Assembly: GCF_003387075.1 (NCBI RefSeq)
Contig: NZ_QUMQ01000001.1
Coordinates: 8,370,001-8,434,000, forward strand
Source: Asanoa ferruginea
GTDB lineage: Bacteria; Actinomycetota; Actinomycetes; Mycobacteriales; Micromonosporaceae
Direction of reading: 5' to 3'
Length of the DNA: 64,000 nucleotides
A model generated the notes under the pieces. That model had not been told where the DNA came from. It ran no database searches and was given only the letters and a program-made list of their open reading frames with translations. Every line of letters starts with the position of its first letter. Positions within the stretch are counted from its first letter, which is position 1. The position numbers and the translations under genes were made by a program. This document shows, piece by piece, positions 27,853 through 35,994 of the stretch.

Positions 27853-28557
27853 TCAGGCCAGCATCGCCTTGATCGTGTCGTCGACCTTGTTGTCCTCGAG
27901 CCGGCGCGGCACCAGGTGGCTGCGGTCGGCTTCGTCGCGGCCGAACGCGTAGAGGTCGCCGCCGCGCCGGGCCAGCACCAGGTCTTCGCTCTCCCCCGCC
28001 GTCTCGGCCGAACCCTCCGAGGTGTAGTCGGTGACCGTCACCAGCGCCGACCGCGAGCTCGCCGCCAGCACCTCGGCCGCGTCGCCGCCCTTCTCGTAGT
28101 CGCCGCGCGGCAACCACTCGACGAGCTGGTCGAGGGCGTCATCGGCCGGGAACAGACCGAGATCGTGTACGCCGAGCGCGTCGATCCGGATCAGCAGCGT
28201 GATCAGCTCGGGCTGCGGCAGGATCAGCATCCGCCACGGCTCGCCCGGCTCGGTGCCGGTGACCCGCGCGTCGAGGACCTGCCGGGCCCGCTGCTGGAAC
28301 GCGACCGCGATGCCCAGGTCGCCGCGGACCTGGAGTTGCTCGTCGCCGTCGCTGGCCACCAGCAGCTCGCGGGCCGCCAGTGAGCGGACCGCCTCGGCCA
28401 GCACGTCGTCGGACGGGCGGGCCTCCAGGAAGTCGACCACCGCGTCGACGGCGGTCAGCTCGGCCGACGTGTAGGCGCCCAGCAGGACCGGGCCGGTGTC
28501 GACCAGGTCGACGACGGAGGAGACCAGATTTCCGGGAACCTCTGCGGCTTTGCTCAC
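27853..28557 (-). CDS. Uncharacterised protein, second gene of a two-gene operon
   Basis: A 234-residue soluble protein not recognised. It is acidic, alpha/beta by pattern, with VDLVDTGPVLLGAYTSAEL near 17, an EPWRMLILPQPELITLLIRIDALGVHDL segment near 110, and a C-terminal YAFGRDEADRSHLVPRRLED. The middle has a remote look of EspG-like ESX-associated proteins, but no motif makes that firm. GTG 28557 overlaps the upstream stop by 4 bases (GTGA), so it is translationally coupled to the 290-residue partner. A stable partner complex is the simplest inference. No membrane segment or signal peptide is present. Confidence 0.6.
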   Translation of the reverse strand: MSKAAEVPGNLVSSVVDLVDTGPVLLGAYTSAELTAVDAVVDFLEARPSDDVLAEAVRSLAARELLVASDGDEQLQVRGDLGIAVAFQQRARQVLDARVTGTEPGEPWRMLILPQPELITLLIRIDALGVHDLGLFPADDALDQLVEWLPRGDYEKGGDAAEVLAASSRSALVTVTDYTSEGSAETAGESEDLVLARRGGDLYAFGRDEADRSHLVPRRLEDNKVDDTIKAMLA

Positions 28558-29426
28558 GACAACCCCATCTCCGCGAGCACCGACTGTGACTCGTGCCCGC
28601 CATCTCGGCCGCGGATCGCGGCTGCCGTACCGGATCTGGTTTCGGAGATCCAGACGTTGGAGTTTCCGAACAGCCCACGGCCGGCGCCGTTGGCCATCGA
28701 CCGGCCGAGCTCGTCGGTCGGGTCCTCGCGTTCGGGCGGCGGGAACAGCCGGGCCAGGTCCTCCGAGACCGCCGTCGTGTCGTCGCCCTCCTCGAGCTTC
28801 TTGAGAGCGTTGCCGAGCGAGTCGGCGATCGCCGGGGGCAGGCTCTGCGGCATCGCGATGTCGGGCGAGAGATACATCGGCCGGCGTTCGGTCTTGCGGG
28901 ACAGGCCCCACGGGCCGACGTTGGACCTGGTGATCTTGTAAGTGAAATAGTCGACCAGGTGCCGCAGGTCGTCGAGGCTCGGCAGCTTCTTCTTGCCGAA
29001 CGCGGCCGGCGTCTTCTCCAACTGCACCCAGGTGCCCGCGGCGGTCCGGCCGTGCAGCTTCTCGCGCACCACCGAGCCGCGCATGCCGATGTCGGGCCAG
29101 CGCTTCTTGTCGATCTGCTTGTGGTGGCTGGAGATCCGCTCGCGGGCGCCCTTGGCGTGCCGCCAGTCTTCGTAGAGCTGCGGGTTGTCGACCAGCACGT
29201 GGCCGCCGCACAGCACGTCGTGTAGCTGTGGCACCTGCATGCCGTGCTTCTCGAGGTCGACCAGGACCGCGGCTTCCTCCGGACTGAGCCGGCGCGCCGC
29301 CGCGCTCAGGCCACGGCGATACTCGTTCGTTCGGGACGTGAGCTCGATCAACAGGCGTACGCGGGTCCGGACCTGTTCGGTCTCCTGACCCGACAACGCC
29401 GGGCCGTGACTCTCCACATCGGACAT
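28554..29426 (-). CDS. Uncharacterised protein, first gene of a two-gene operon
   Basis: A 290-residue soluble protein not recognised. The central part has unusually ordered, conserved-looking stretches: LHDVLCGGHVLVDNPQLYEDW near 76, RISSHHKQIDKKRWPDIGMRG near 104, GTWVQLEKTPAAFGKK near 136 and ITRSNVGPWGLSRKTERRP near 170. These are rich in His, Arg, Trp and Asp, suggesting a catalytic or nucleic-acid-binding domain. The C-terminal 60 residues are Gly/Arg-rich and probably flexible. ATG 29426 has GGAGG 8 bases upstream. The gene is coupled to the next by a 4-base overlap. Candidates include a secreted effector-like domain, but this is not established. Confidence 0.6.
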   Translation of the reverse strand: MSDVESHGPALSGQETEQVRTRVRLLIELTSRTNEYRRGLSAAARRLSPEEAAVLVDLEKHGMQVPQLHDVLCGGHVLVDNPQLYEDWRHAKGARERISSHHKQIDKKRWPDIGMRGSVVREKLHGRTAAGTWVQLEKTPAAFGKKKLPSLDDLRHLVDYFTYKITRSNVGPWGLSRKTERRPMYLSPDIAMPQSLPPAIADSLGNALKKLEEGDDTTAVSEDLARLFPPPEREDPTDELGRSMANGAGRGLFGNSNVWISETRSGTAAAIRGRDGGHESQSVLAEMGLS

Positions 29427-29523
29427 GGCGCGTCCTCCCCCCGGGGCGCCTAGCTTCATCGACCGTAACCCGGGGGCCAGTCATCGGACCTGCTCTTGGC
29501 CGTTCGTCCGGTTTGCCCCGAAA

Positions 29524-32055
29524 TCAGGGGCCAGCCATCGCGAAATCAACGGCCGAACGGAGATCGTCCGCGCTGCCCCGGGCCCAGGCCGCCGTGAACT
29601 CCTGATCTCCGAGTTTTTCACGTAGCGCCCGCAGGCCGTCGAGGCCCCGGGGCCAGTCCGGCACATAGGTCTCCAGCCAGGCCGCCGACGAGGTGCGCAG
29701 CGCTCGCCTGGCGGCAGTCAACCGGACCGCGCGGGCGTATTCGCCCCTCCGCGCGCCGAGGTCGGCGAGCGCCGCCAGGTAGACCGTCACGCTTCCCCGG
29801 TCGCCGGCCTCCGCGGCGAAGGTCATCCCCTCGCGCAGATGGCGCTCGGCCGCGTCCAGGTCGCCGTCGATCAGCACCGTGGCCGCGAGGCTGTAGAGGT
29901 TGGTGACGGTGCCGAGCCGGTCGTGCGAACGCAGGGCGGTCTCCAGACCGTCCCGGAAGATCCGTGCGGCTGTCAGGGTGTCGCCGCCCCGGAGCGCGAT
30001 CAGCCCGAGCTGGCTGTAGTAGAGCGAGCGCACCCAGTCGGCGCCGGTGCGCTCGCCGAGCCGCCGGGTCTCCTCGAGCAGTTCGCGGGCGCGGGCGAAG
30101 TGCTGGCGCCGCATGGCGATCATGCCAAGCATGCCGGCGGCCAGGGCCGCGTTCTGCTCGTCGCCGAGTGCGCGCAGCGCCACCCGCGCCGCCGCCAGGT
30201 CGGACTCCGCCCGGTCGATGTCGCCGCTGACGAAGGCGGTCGCGCCGGTGCCGACCCGCAGGCGCGCGGTCGCCTCCTCGGAGAGCCCCCGAGCCTCGTC
30301 GGCCACCTGGTTCATATATCGGGCGCTCTCCTCGACGTGGCCGTGCAGCCACCAGAATCCCCAGAGCGCGAAGCCGAAACTGATCGCCTTCTCCCACTCG
30401 CGCTCGTCGAGGAACCAGTTCATCGCCGCCTTGAGGTTCTCGTGCTCGGTCTCCAGCCGCGCGATCGCCGACGTCTCGCGGCCCAGCAGCGGTTCGAGCC
30501 GCTGAGCCAGATCGAGGAAATAGTCGGCGTACGCGGCGTGCGCCTCGTGCCAGCGACCGATGTCCCGTAGCCGACCCAGTGCGTACTCGCGGATGCTGTC
30601 CAGCATCCGGAACCGTGCCTGGTCCTCCCGTAGCTCCTGCTTGACCAGGCTGTTGGAGACCAGGACGTCGAGCATTTCGAGGCCGTCGGAGTCCGGGAGG
30701 GCCTCGACCGCGGCCAAGTCGACGCCGCCCGCGAACACGCCGAGGCGGCAGAACAGCACCCGCTCCGGGTCGGCCAGCAGGTCGTAGCTCCAGGCGATGG
30801 TGTTGCGCAGGGTGCGCTGCCGGACCGGCAGGTCGCGGGCGCCGCCGCCGAGCGTGCTGACGCCTTCGCGGAGCCGGGCCAGCAGCGTCTGCGGCGACAG
30901 GACCCGAACCTTCGCCGCCGCCAGTTCGATGGCCAGCGGGAGACCGTCGAGCCGGCGGCAGATCTCGATCACCGCCGGGGTGGTCTCCGGCGTCAGCGCG
31001 AAGTCCTGCCGGGCCGCGCGGGCCCGCTCGACGAAGAGCCCGACCGCGCCGGTACGCGCGTCGCTGTAGTCGCTCTCCGGATCGGGCAGCGGCAGCGGTG
31101 GCACCTCGGCGGTGTGCTCGCCGGTGAGCCGCAACGGCGCCCGGCTGGTCACCAGGGCGGTGACCCGGGGAGCCGCCGCGAGCAGCGTGCTGATCATCGG
31201 TGCGGCCGAGGCGACCTGCTCGAAGTTGTCGATGACCAGGAGCAGGGCGCGGGTGCGCAAATAGGCCTGGACGTCGTCGATCGGCGGCCGGCCGGCGGTG
31301 GTGCGCAACCCCAGCGCCTGGGCCATCATGGCGCCGACCAGGTCCGGTGTGGTCACGGTGGACAGCGCCACGAACCGGACCCCGTCCGGGTACGCGCCGG
31401 CCAGCGTCGTCGCCAGCTCGGTGGCGAGCCGGGTCTTGCCGACCCCGCCGGGTCCGGTGAGCGTGACCAGGCGTACCCCCGGATCGGTGAGCAGGGTCCC
31501 GACCTGCTCGATCTCGGCGTCGCGGCCGAGGATCGGGGTGGCCGGGGCGGGCACCGACGCCTGCTCGACGGCCGGTTCGCCCGCGTCGGCCTCGAACCGC
31601 TCGCTGAGCAGCAGGGCGATGTCGTCGCGGACGAGCTGGCGCAGGTCGCCCGGCGTGGCGAAGGTCCGGTAGGAGATCCGCCCGTCGCGGCGGATCCGGT
31701 CGAGCATCGCGGCCAGCCGCGGTTCCCGGTCCGGCGCCGGCTCCTTGACGTAGACCAGCTTCGGCAGCTCGCCGGCCAGGTCGAACTCCGCCTCGACGCC
31801 GTCGCGTTCGCCAGGCGTGGACCCGTGACTCTGCCAGTAGACGCCGACGAAGAGGTGGCTCTCGGCCACGTAGGCCTCGACGAGATCGCGGCGCGCGTGG
31901 GGTCGGGCGGCACTCTCGAACATCACCGGGATCAGCCGTAGCCCCAGCACCGCGTCGCGCACGGCCCGGCGCTCGGGGGCCAGCTCCTGGAGCGTGGAGC
32001 TGATGAACACCCGAAGTCGGTCATCGGGCGTTCTGATGTGATTTGCCCCCGTCAC
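29524..32055 (-). CDS. DUF4062 - NB-ARC ATPase - TPR (STAND) protein
   Basis: An 843-residue signal-transduction ATPase. N-terminal DUF4062 domain (residues 13-110) begins LRVFISSTLQELAPERRAV and has HLFVGVYWQSHGS near 67. The NB-ARC/AP-ATPase core has the P-loop TLTGPGGVGKTRLATELA (200-216), Walker B LLLVIDNFEQ near 270, and GLPLAIELAAAKVRVLS near 374. TPR-like repeats fill 500-800. There is no DNA-binding domain, so it is not an AfsR-type SARP. STAND proteins oligomerise on ligand binding and their N-terminal domain gives the output; DUF4062-headed ones are seen among candidate defence or regulatory ATPases. Start GTG 32055. It lies downstream of the kinase/ASCH-like genes. Confidence 0.87.
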   Translation of the reverse strand: MTGANHIRTPDDRLRVFISSTLQELAPERRAVRDAVLGLRLIPVMFESAARPHARRDLVEAYVAESHLFVGVYWQSHGSTPGERDGVEAEFDLAGELPKLVYVKEPAPDREPRLAAMLDRIRRDGRISYRTFATPGDLRQLVRDDIALLLSERFEADAGEPAVEQASVPAPATPILGRDAEIEQVGTLLTDPGVRLVTLTGPGGVGKTRLATELATTLAGAYPDGVRFVALSTVTTPDLVGAMMAQALGLRTTAGRPPIDDVQAYLRTRALLLVIDNFEQVASAAPMISTLLAAAPRVTALVTSRAPLRLTGEHTAEVPPLPLPDPESDYSDARTGAVGLFVERARAARQDFALTPETTPAVIEICRRLDGLPLAIELAAAKVRVLSPQTLLARLREGVSTLGGGARDLPVRQRTLRNTIAWSYDLLADPERVLFCRLGVFAGGVDLAAVEALPDSDGLEMLDVLVSNSLVKQELREDQARFRMLDSIREYALGRLRDIGRWHEAHAAYADYFLDLAQRLEPLLGRETSAIARLETEHENLKAAMNWFLDEREWEKAISFGFALWGFWWLHGHVEESARYMNQVADEARGLSEEATARLRVGTGATAFVSGDIDRAESDLAAARVALRALGDEQNAALAAGMLGMIAMRRQHFARARELLEETRRLGERTGADWVRSLYYSQLGLIALRGGDTLTAARIFRDGLETALRSHDRLGTVTNLYSLAATVLIDGDLDAAERHLREGMTFAAEAGDRGSVTVYLAALADLGARRGEYARAVRLTAARRALRTSSAAWLETYVPDWPRGLDGLRALREKLGDQEFTAAWARGSADDLRSAVDFAMAGP

Positions 32056-32086
32056 GCTTCGAGGCTAGCCCGCTCCGAGGTTGGCC

Positions 32087-32662
32087 CTAGCCCGCTTCGA
32101 GGTAGGCGCGGCCGCGTGGCGACAACCGGTAGCCGACGAGCAGGCTCTCGGTCAGGCCGAGGGCTTTGAGCTTGCGCACGTCGATCTTGAACGGCAGGGT
32201 GTCGCGGCCGACCGACGCGGCGAGGTCGGGTGCGCGTACGCCCGGGTGATCGCGGACCAGGCCGAGCGTGGTGGCCGTCCAGGGGCCGTGCGGGCTGGCC
32301 TTGTCGAGCCGGGCCAGGCGGGCGTCGAGGGCGGCCCGGGCCGCGTCGTCGAGGTCGGCGTCGGCGGCCAGCACACTGCGCGGGTCGGGCGTGTCGAGGC
32401 GGCGGAAGCGCAGCAGGTAGAGCCGGCCTTCGCCGGCGGGCACGTCGGCCAGGAACGCGGCGAGCGTCGGGAAGCCGGCCGCGTGGGCGTCGGCGGCGCG
32501 CAGCTTCGACGCGGCGACCGGCTCGACGGAGAGCATCTCCACCATGCCCTGGCCGGTGCGGTAGTGGCCGCCCGCGACCACCTGCGGCCGGCGCCAGCGG
32601 CGCAGCGCGACGGTGATCGTGCCGTCGGAGATCCCGTCGCGTAACCGCTGCTCGAAGCGCAT
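32087..32662 (-). CDS. ASCH-like domain protein with C-terminal winged-helix-like region
   Basis: A 191-residue protein. The N-terminal half, RFEQRLRDGISDGTITVALRR followed by VAGGHYRTGQGMVEMLSVE and FLADVPAGEGRLYLLRFRRL, has the arrangement of ASCH/PUA-like RNA-binding domains. The C-terminal part, GLVRDHPGVRAPDLAASVGR with KIDVRKLKALGLTESL and GYRLSPRGRAYL, reads like a winged helix. The combination recurs in actinobacteria but is uncharacterised, to my knowledge. ATG 32662 shares a base with the kinase TGA (TGATG), so it is coupled to the kinase gene, possibly as a partner or substrate. Confidence 0.68.
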   Translation of the reverse strand: MRFEQRLRDGISDGTITVALRRWRRPQVVAGGHYRTGQGMVEMLSVEPVAASKLRAADAHAAGFPTLAAFLADVPAGEGRLYLLRFRRLDTPDPRSVLAADADLDDAARAALDARLARLDKASPHGPWTATTLGLVRDHPGVRAPDLAASVGRDTLPFKIDVRKLKALGLTESLLVGYRLSPRGRAYLEAG

Positions 32663-34323
32663 CAGTCGGCGATCCGGGCCTCGAAGCCCGGCGGGCGGAA
32701 GCTGAGCTTGATCGTCGGGAGCAGCCGCGCGTTCCAGTCGATGGCCGGGCAGATCCAGGTGACGATGTAGGCCCGGTCGCCGTCGTTGTAGAGGAAGCGG
32801 GCGGCCTTGAGGGGCGCGTTGTCCTGGGTGAAGTCGAACTGCCACTCGGCGCCGCCCTCGAGCACGTCGAACGGCTCGATCGTGACCTCGTGGTAGTTGG
32901 GCAGCCGCGCCTGCCGCGCCATCGTCTTCCAGTAGGCGACCGGGTCCTTCGGTCGCACGACCAGTTCCTCCACGCTCATCATCCGCTCGAAGTCGCCGCT
33001 GTAGAGGCACGTGGTGGTCAGGCCCTCGGTGTAGACCCGCCAGCCGATCACGGCCGCGAAGCGGTAGCCGGCCGGCGAGCCGGTATACCAGGTGAAGCCA
33101 TCGTTCAGGGCCAACTCCCCCGCCGGCACCGGCTCCGGCGCGACCGGGTTGGTCACCGCGTTCCCGGGGTTCTGGCAGGGCATCAGGCCACCACCGACGC
33201 CGCCGGCGGGCACGGTCGCGCTGGGCGAGGGCGTGGCTCCGCCGGCCACCGTGTCGTTGTCGGGCCGGTTCATCGCCCAGGCGGCACCGGCGGCCAGGAG
33301 GGCGACCACCAGGCCCGCCCCGATCACCGCGACCCGCTTGCGGCCGCGCCGGCCGGTGCCGAGGTGCTCGGTCACGCCGCGGCCGAACCAGGCGGCCGCC
33401 CGGGGCCGCCCGTCAGGGTCGAGCGCCACGGTCGGTGCCGACGACGGCTCGACCTCCGGGGCGCCCTCGGGGCGGCGGGGCCGGGGCAGCCGGCGCGGTC
33501 GCGGCTTGACGCTCGGGTCGATCACCCGGCGGAGTTGGCGGTCGACCTCGTCGGCGGTGAGCCGGTGCCGGGGATCCTTGCGCAGCAGGCCGGTCAGCAC
33601 CGGGCGCAGCGGGCCGGCCAGCTTGGCCGGGTCGGGCGGGCTGGTGGCCAGCGCGGTCAAGGTGCCGAGCGTGGTGCGCCGGAAGAACGGCGAACGCCCT
33701 TCGACGGCGGCGTAGAGCGTGGCGCCGAGCGACCACATGTCGGCCTCGGCGGTCGAGGTGCCGTCGCTGGCGCGTTCGGGAGCCACATACTGCGGCGAGC
33801 CCATCACCAGGCCGGCCCGGGTGACCGCGCTGTCGCCGTCGAACGTGGCCAGCCCGAAGTCGGTCAGCACCACCCGGCCGTCGTCGCTGATCAGCACGTT
33901 GTGCGGCTTGACGTCGCGGTGCAGCACCCCGCGGGCGTGTGCGGCGCAGAGCGCGTCGAGGATCTTGAGGCCGATCTCGGCCACCCGGGCCGGCGCCAGC
34001 GGCCCCTCGCTCTCGATCACCTGGTGCAGCGAGCGGGACCGGACATACTCCATCACGATCCAGGGGCTGCCCTCGGCGTAGACCACGTCGTAGATCTGCA
34101 CCACGTTGGGGTGGCTGAGCCGGGCCGCGGTGCGCGCCTCGCGGAGGGTGCGCTGGCCGAGTTCCTCACGCTCCGTGGCGCTCATCCACTCGGGTGGTTG
34201 GACCTCTTTGACCGCAACGTCGCGATGCAGCATCTCATCGCGGGCGAGCCAGACACGACCCATCCCCCCGCTGCCCACCGATTCAAGCAGCCGGTAACGC
34301 TCGGCGATCAGTAGCCGGTGCAC
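32662..34323 (-). CDS. Membrane-anchored Ser/Thr protein kinase (PASTA-less)
   Basis: A 553-residue Hanks-type kinase. Kinase domain residues 9-270: glycine loop VGSGGMGRVWLA, catalytic Lys in DVAVKEV, HRDVKPHNVLI near 138, DFGLATFD near 158, and APERASDG near 178. A proline/arginine-rich linker (about 275-330) leads to a transmembrane helix RVAVIGAGLVVALLAAGAAW near 335. The extracytoplasmic part (355-553) has no PASTA repeats; it has CQNPGNAVTNP and a compact domain with two or three cysteines. It probably senses an external signal. GTG 34323 gives MHRLLIAERYRLL, the usual kinase start. The ASCH-like gene follows by a 1-base overlap. Confidence 0.92.
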   Translation of the reverse strand: MHRLLIAERYRLLESVGSGGMGRVWLARDEMLHRDVAVKEVQPPEWMSATEREELGQRTLREARTAARLSHPNVVQIYDVVYAEGSPWIVMEYVRSRSLHQVIESEGPLAPARVAEIGLKILDALCAAHARGVLHRDVKPHNVLISDDGRVVLTDFGLATFDGDSAVTRAGLVMGSPQYVAPERASDGTSTAEADMWSLGATLYAAVEGRSPFFRRTTLGTLTALATSPPDPAKLAGPLRPVLTGLLRKDPRHRLTADEVDRQLRRVIDPSVKPRPRRLPRPRRPEGAPEVEPSSAPTVALDPDGRPRAAAWFGRGVTEHLGTGRRGRKRVAVIGAGLVVALLAAGAAWAMNRPDNDTVAGGATPSPSATVPAGGVGGGLMPCQNPGNAVTNPVAPEPVPAGELALNDGFTWYTGSPAGYRFAAVIGWRVYTEGLTTTCLYSGDFERMMSVEELVVRPKDPVAYWKTMARQARLPNYHEVTIEPFDVLEGGAEWQFDFTQDNAPLKAARFLYNDGDRAYIVTWICPAIDWNARLLPTIKLSFRPPGFEARIAD

Positions 34324-34426
34324 ACCGTCCGATCCCTGTTGGTCCGCGAATCAACCATAGTGACCGTAGCCGAGTTGATGAAGCCCCGGTCGATGGAGTG
34401 ATTGTCCCGCGGATGGGACCGAGCCG

Positions 34427-35761
34427 CTATGCCACGTCGAGACCGAGCAAGTTACCCGCGGGTACGACCAACTTGGGCTGCCCGTACGCCATCCGCGCGG
34501 CGGCTTCCTGGGTGAGGAACGACGGTGACTGGCGGATCGCGCTGCTGTAGGCCGCCGCCGTGCGGGCCGCGATCGTGGACCAGCCGTATCGCTTGGTCAC
34601 CATCGTGCGCGCCTTCTTGGCCACCTTGCGGGCGAACACCGCGTCACCGAGCAGCGAGTCGACCGCGCCGGCCAGCGCGTCCGGGTCGCTGTGCGGGAAG
34701 GTCACGCCGGTGACGCCGGACTCGACGATCTCGGCGAGCCCGCCGGTGGCCGCCACGGCCAGCGGCGCACCCGCGGCCGCCGCCTCCAGGGCCACCATGC
34801 CGAACGGCTCGTAGAGGCTCGGCACCACGGTCGTGTCGGTCGCGGCGAGCAGCGCGGGCAGGGTCGCCTCGCTCTGGAAGCCGACGAAGCTGACCTTGTC
34901 GGGGATGCCGAGGCGGTGCGTCTCGGACTCGAGTTCGCCGCGGAACGGGCCGTCACCGGCGATCACCACGCGCAGGCCCGGGTGCTGCGACGCCAGCCGC
35001 GGCACGGCCCGGATGATGTGCTGGACGCCCTTCTCGTACACCAGGCGCCCGGCGAAACCGACCAGTGGTCCCTCGCCGGCGAACTGCTTGCGTGCGGTCG
35101 CGACCGCCCGCGGGCCGGCCCGCCAGACCCGGTCGTTGACCCCGTTGGGGATCACCTCGACCCGCTCGGCCGGCAACTCCAGCAGCCGGGACACCTCCCA
35201 CTTCATGTAGGACGAACAGACCAGGATCCGGCACGCCTCGCGGGCCAGCCACCACTCGACGCTGTGGATGCAGCGGTTCATCTCGTCGGGCAGCCAGCCC
35301 TGGTGCCGGCCGGCCTCGGTGGCGTGGATGGTGGCGACCAGCGGCAGGTCGAGGTGTTCCTTGAGAGTGACCGCGGTGTGCGTGACCAGCCAGTCATGGG
35401 CGTGGATGACGTCGTACTCGCCGGTCTCGGTGGCCCGCAGCGCGGCCCGGGTCAGGGTGTGGTTGAAGGCCATCGTCCAGGCCAGCAGCGAGGGCGTCGC
35501 GAGGGGGAAGTTGGGCGGGTCCTCGGGCGCGCGGACCACCCGTACCCCTTCCATGTATTCCTCCAGTGGCGCGCCGGCCGCGTGCCGGGTGACCACGGTG
35601 ACCTCGTGTCCCGCCGCGGCGAGCGAGGTGGCGAGCGAGTGCACGTGCCGGCCGAGGCCGCCGACCACCACCGGCGGGTATTCCCAGGACAGCATCAGGA
35701 CGCGCCTGATGCCCGGACCGGTGACCGGTCCGTTGTCGAGAACGTCGGCGGTGCGTTTCAT
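34427..35761 (-). CDS. GT4-family glycosyltransferase (glycogen/alpha-glucan synthase-like)
   Basis: A 444-residue GT-B fold retaining glycosyltransferase. The acceptor-side glycine loop is SWEYPPVVVGGLGRHVHSLA near 26, resembling the KTGGL region of GlgA/GlgM; the donor site is GFAGRLVYEKGVQHIIRA near 235 (GRL, K) and VPSLYEPFGMVALEAAAAG near 320, with the EPFGxxxLE sugar-nucleotide motif. It could make an alpha-glucan or a mannan. ATG 35761 has GAGGGGGC 6 bases upstream. It is divergent from a large MGH1/GH63-like glycosidase across 233 bases, suggesting joint handling of one glucan. Confidence 0.88.
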   Translation of the reverse strand: MKRTADVLDNGPVTGPGIRRVLMLSWEYPPVVVGGLGRHVHSLATSLAAAGHEVTVVTRHAAGAPLEEYMEGVRVVRAPEDPPNFPLATPSLLAWTMAFNHTLTRAALRATETGEYDVIHAHDWLVTHTAVTLKEHLDLPLVATIHATEAGRHQGWLPDEMNRCIHSVEWWLAREACRILVCSSYMKWEVSRLLELPAERVEVIPNGVNDRVWRAGPRAVATARKQFAGEGPLVGFAGRLVYEKGVQHIIRAVPRLASQHPGLRVVIAGDGPFRGELESETHRLGIPDKVSFVGFQSEATLPALLAATDTTVVPSLYEPFGMVALEAAAAGAPLAVAATGGLAEIVESGVTGVTFPHSDPDALAGAVDSLLGDAVFARKVAKKARTMVTKRYGWSTIAARTAAAYSSAIRQSPSFLTQEAAARMAYGQPKLVVPAGNLLGLDVA

Positions 35762-35994
35762 GGCCCGGCCCCCTCGCGGTCAACCCTGGACATACGGCAA
35801 TAGGCACCCGAGCGGGTGCCGGCGCGCCAAGTGGGTCGTTTGGGAGCCTAGGGCAATCTGATCGAAATGCGCCTCAATGCCGCGAAATATGTCGTTTACC
35901 GGCGCGCCATCGGGCAAGATGCGGTCCCTAGTGGACTCGGGTGGACTCGGGTCGTAACACGGGCGTCGCAGAATGATCAGGGAAGATCAGTGAC

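Noticed and set aside
28554-29484. Longer versions of the 290-residue gene starting at 29459 or 29484
   Set aside because: They lack the Shine-Dalgarno that precedes ATG 29426 and add residues with shadow-like composition.
34404-34419. GTCCC-GCGGAT-GGGAC as terminator of the glycosyltransferase gene
   Set aside because: Only 5-bp arms and it lies upstream of that gene's stop on the wrong side for leftward termination of it; kept out as too weak.
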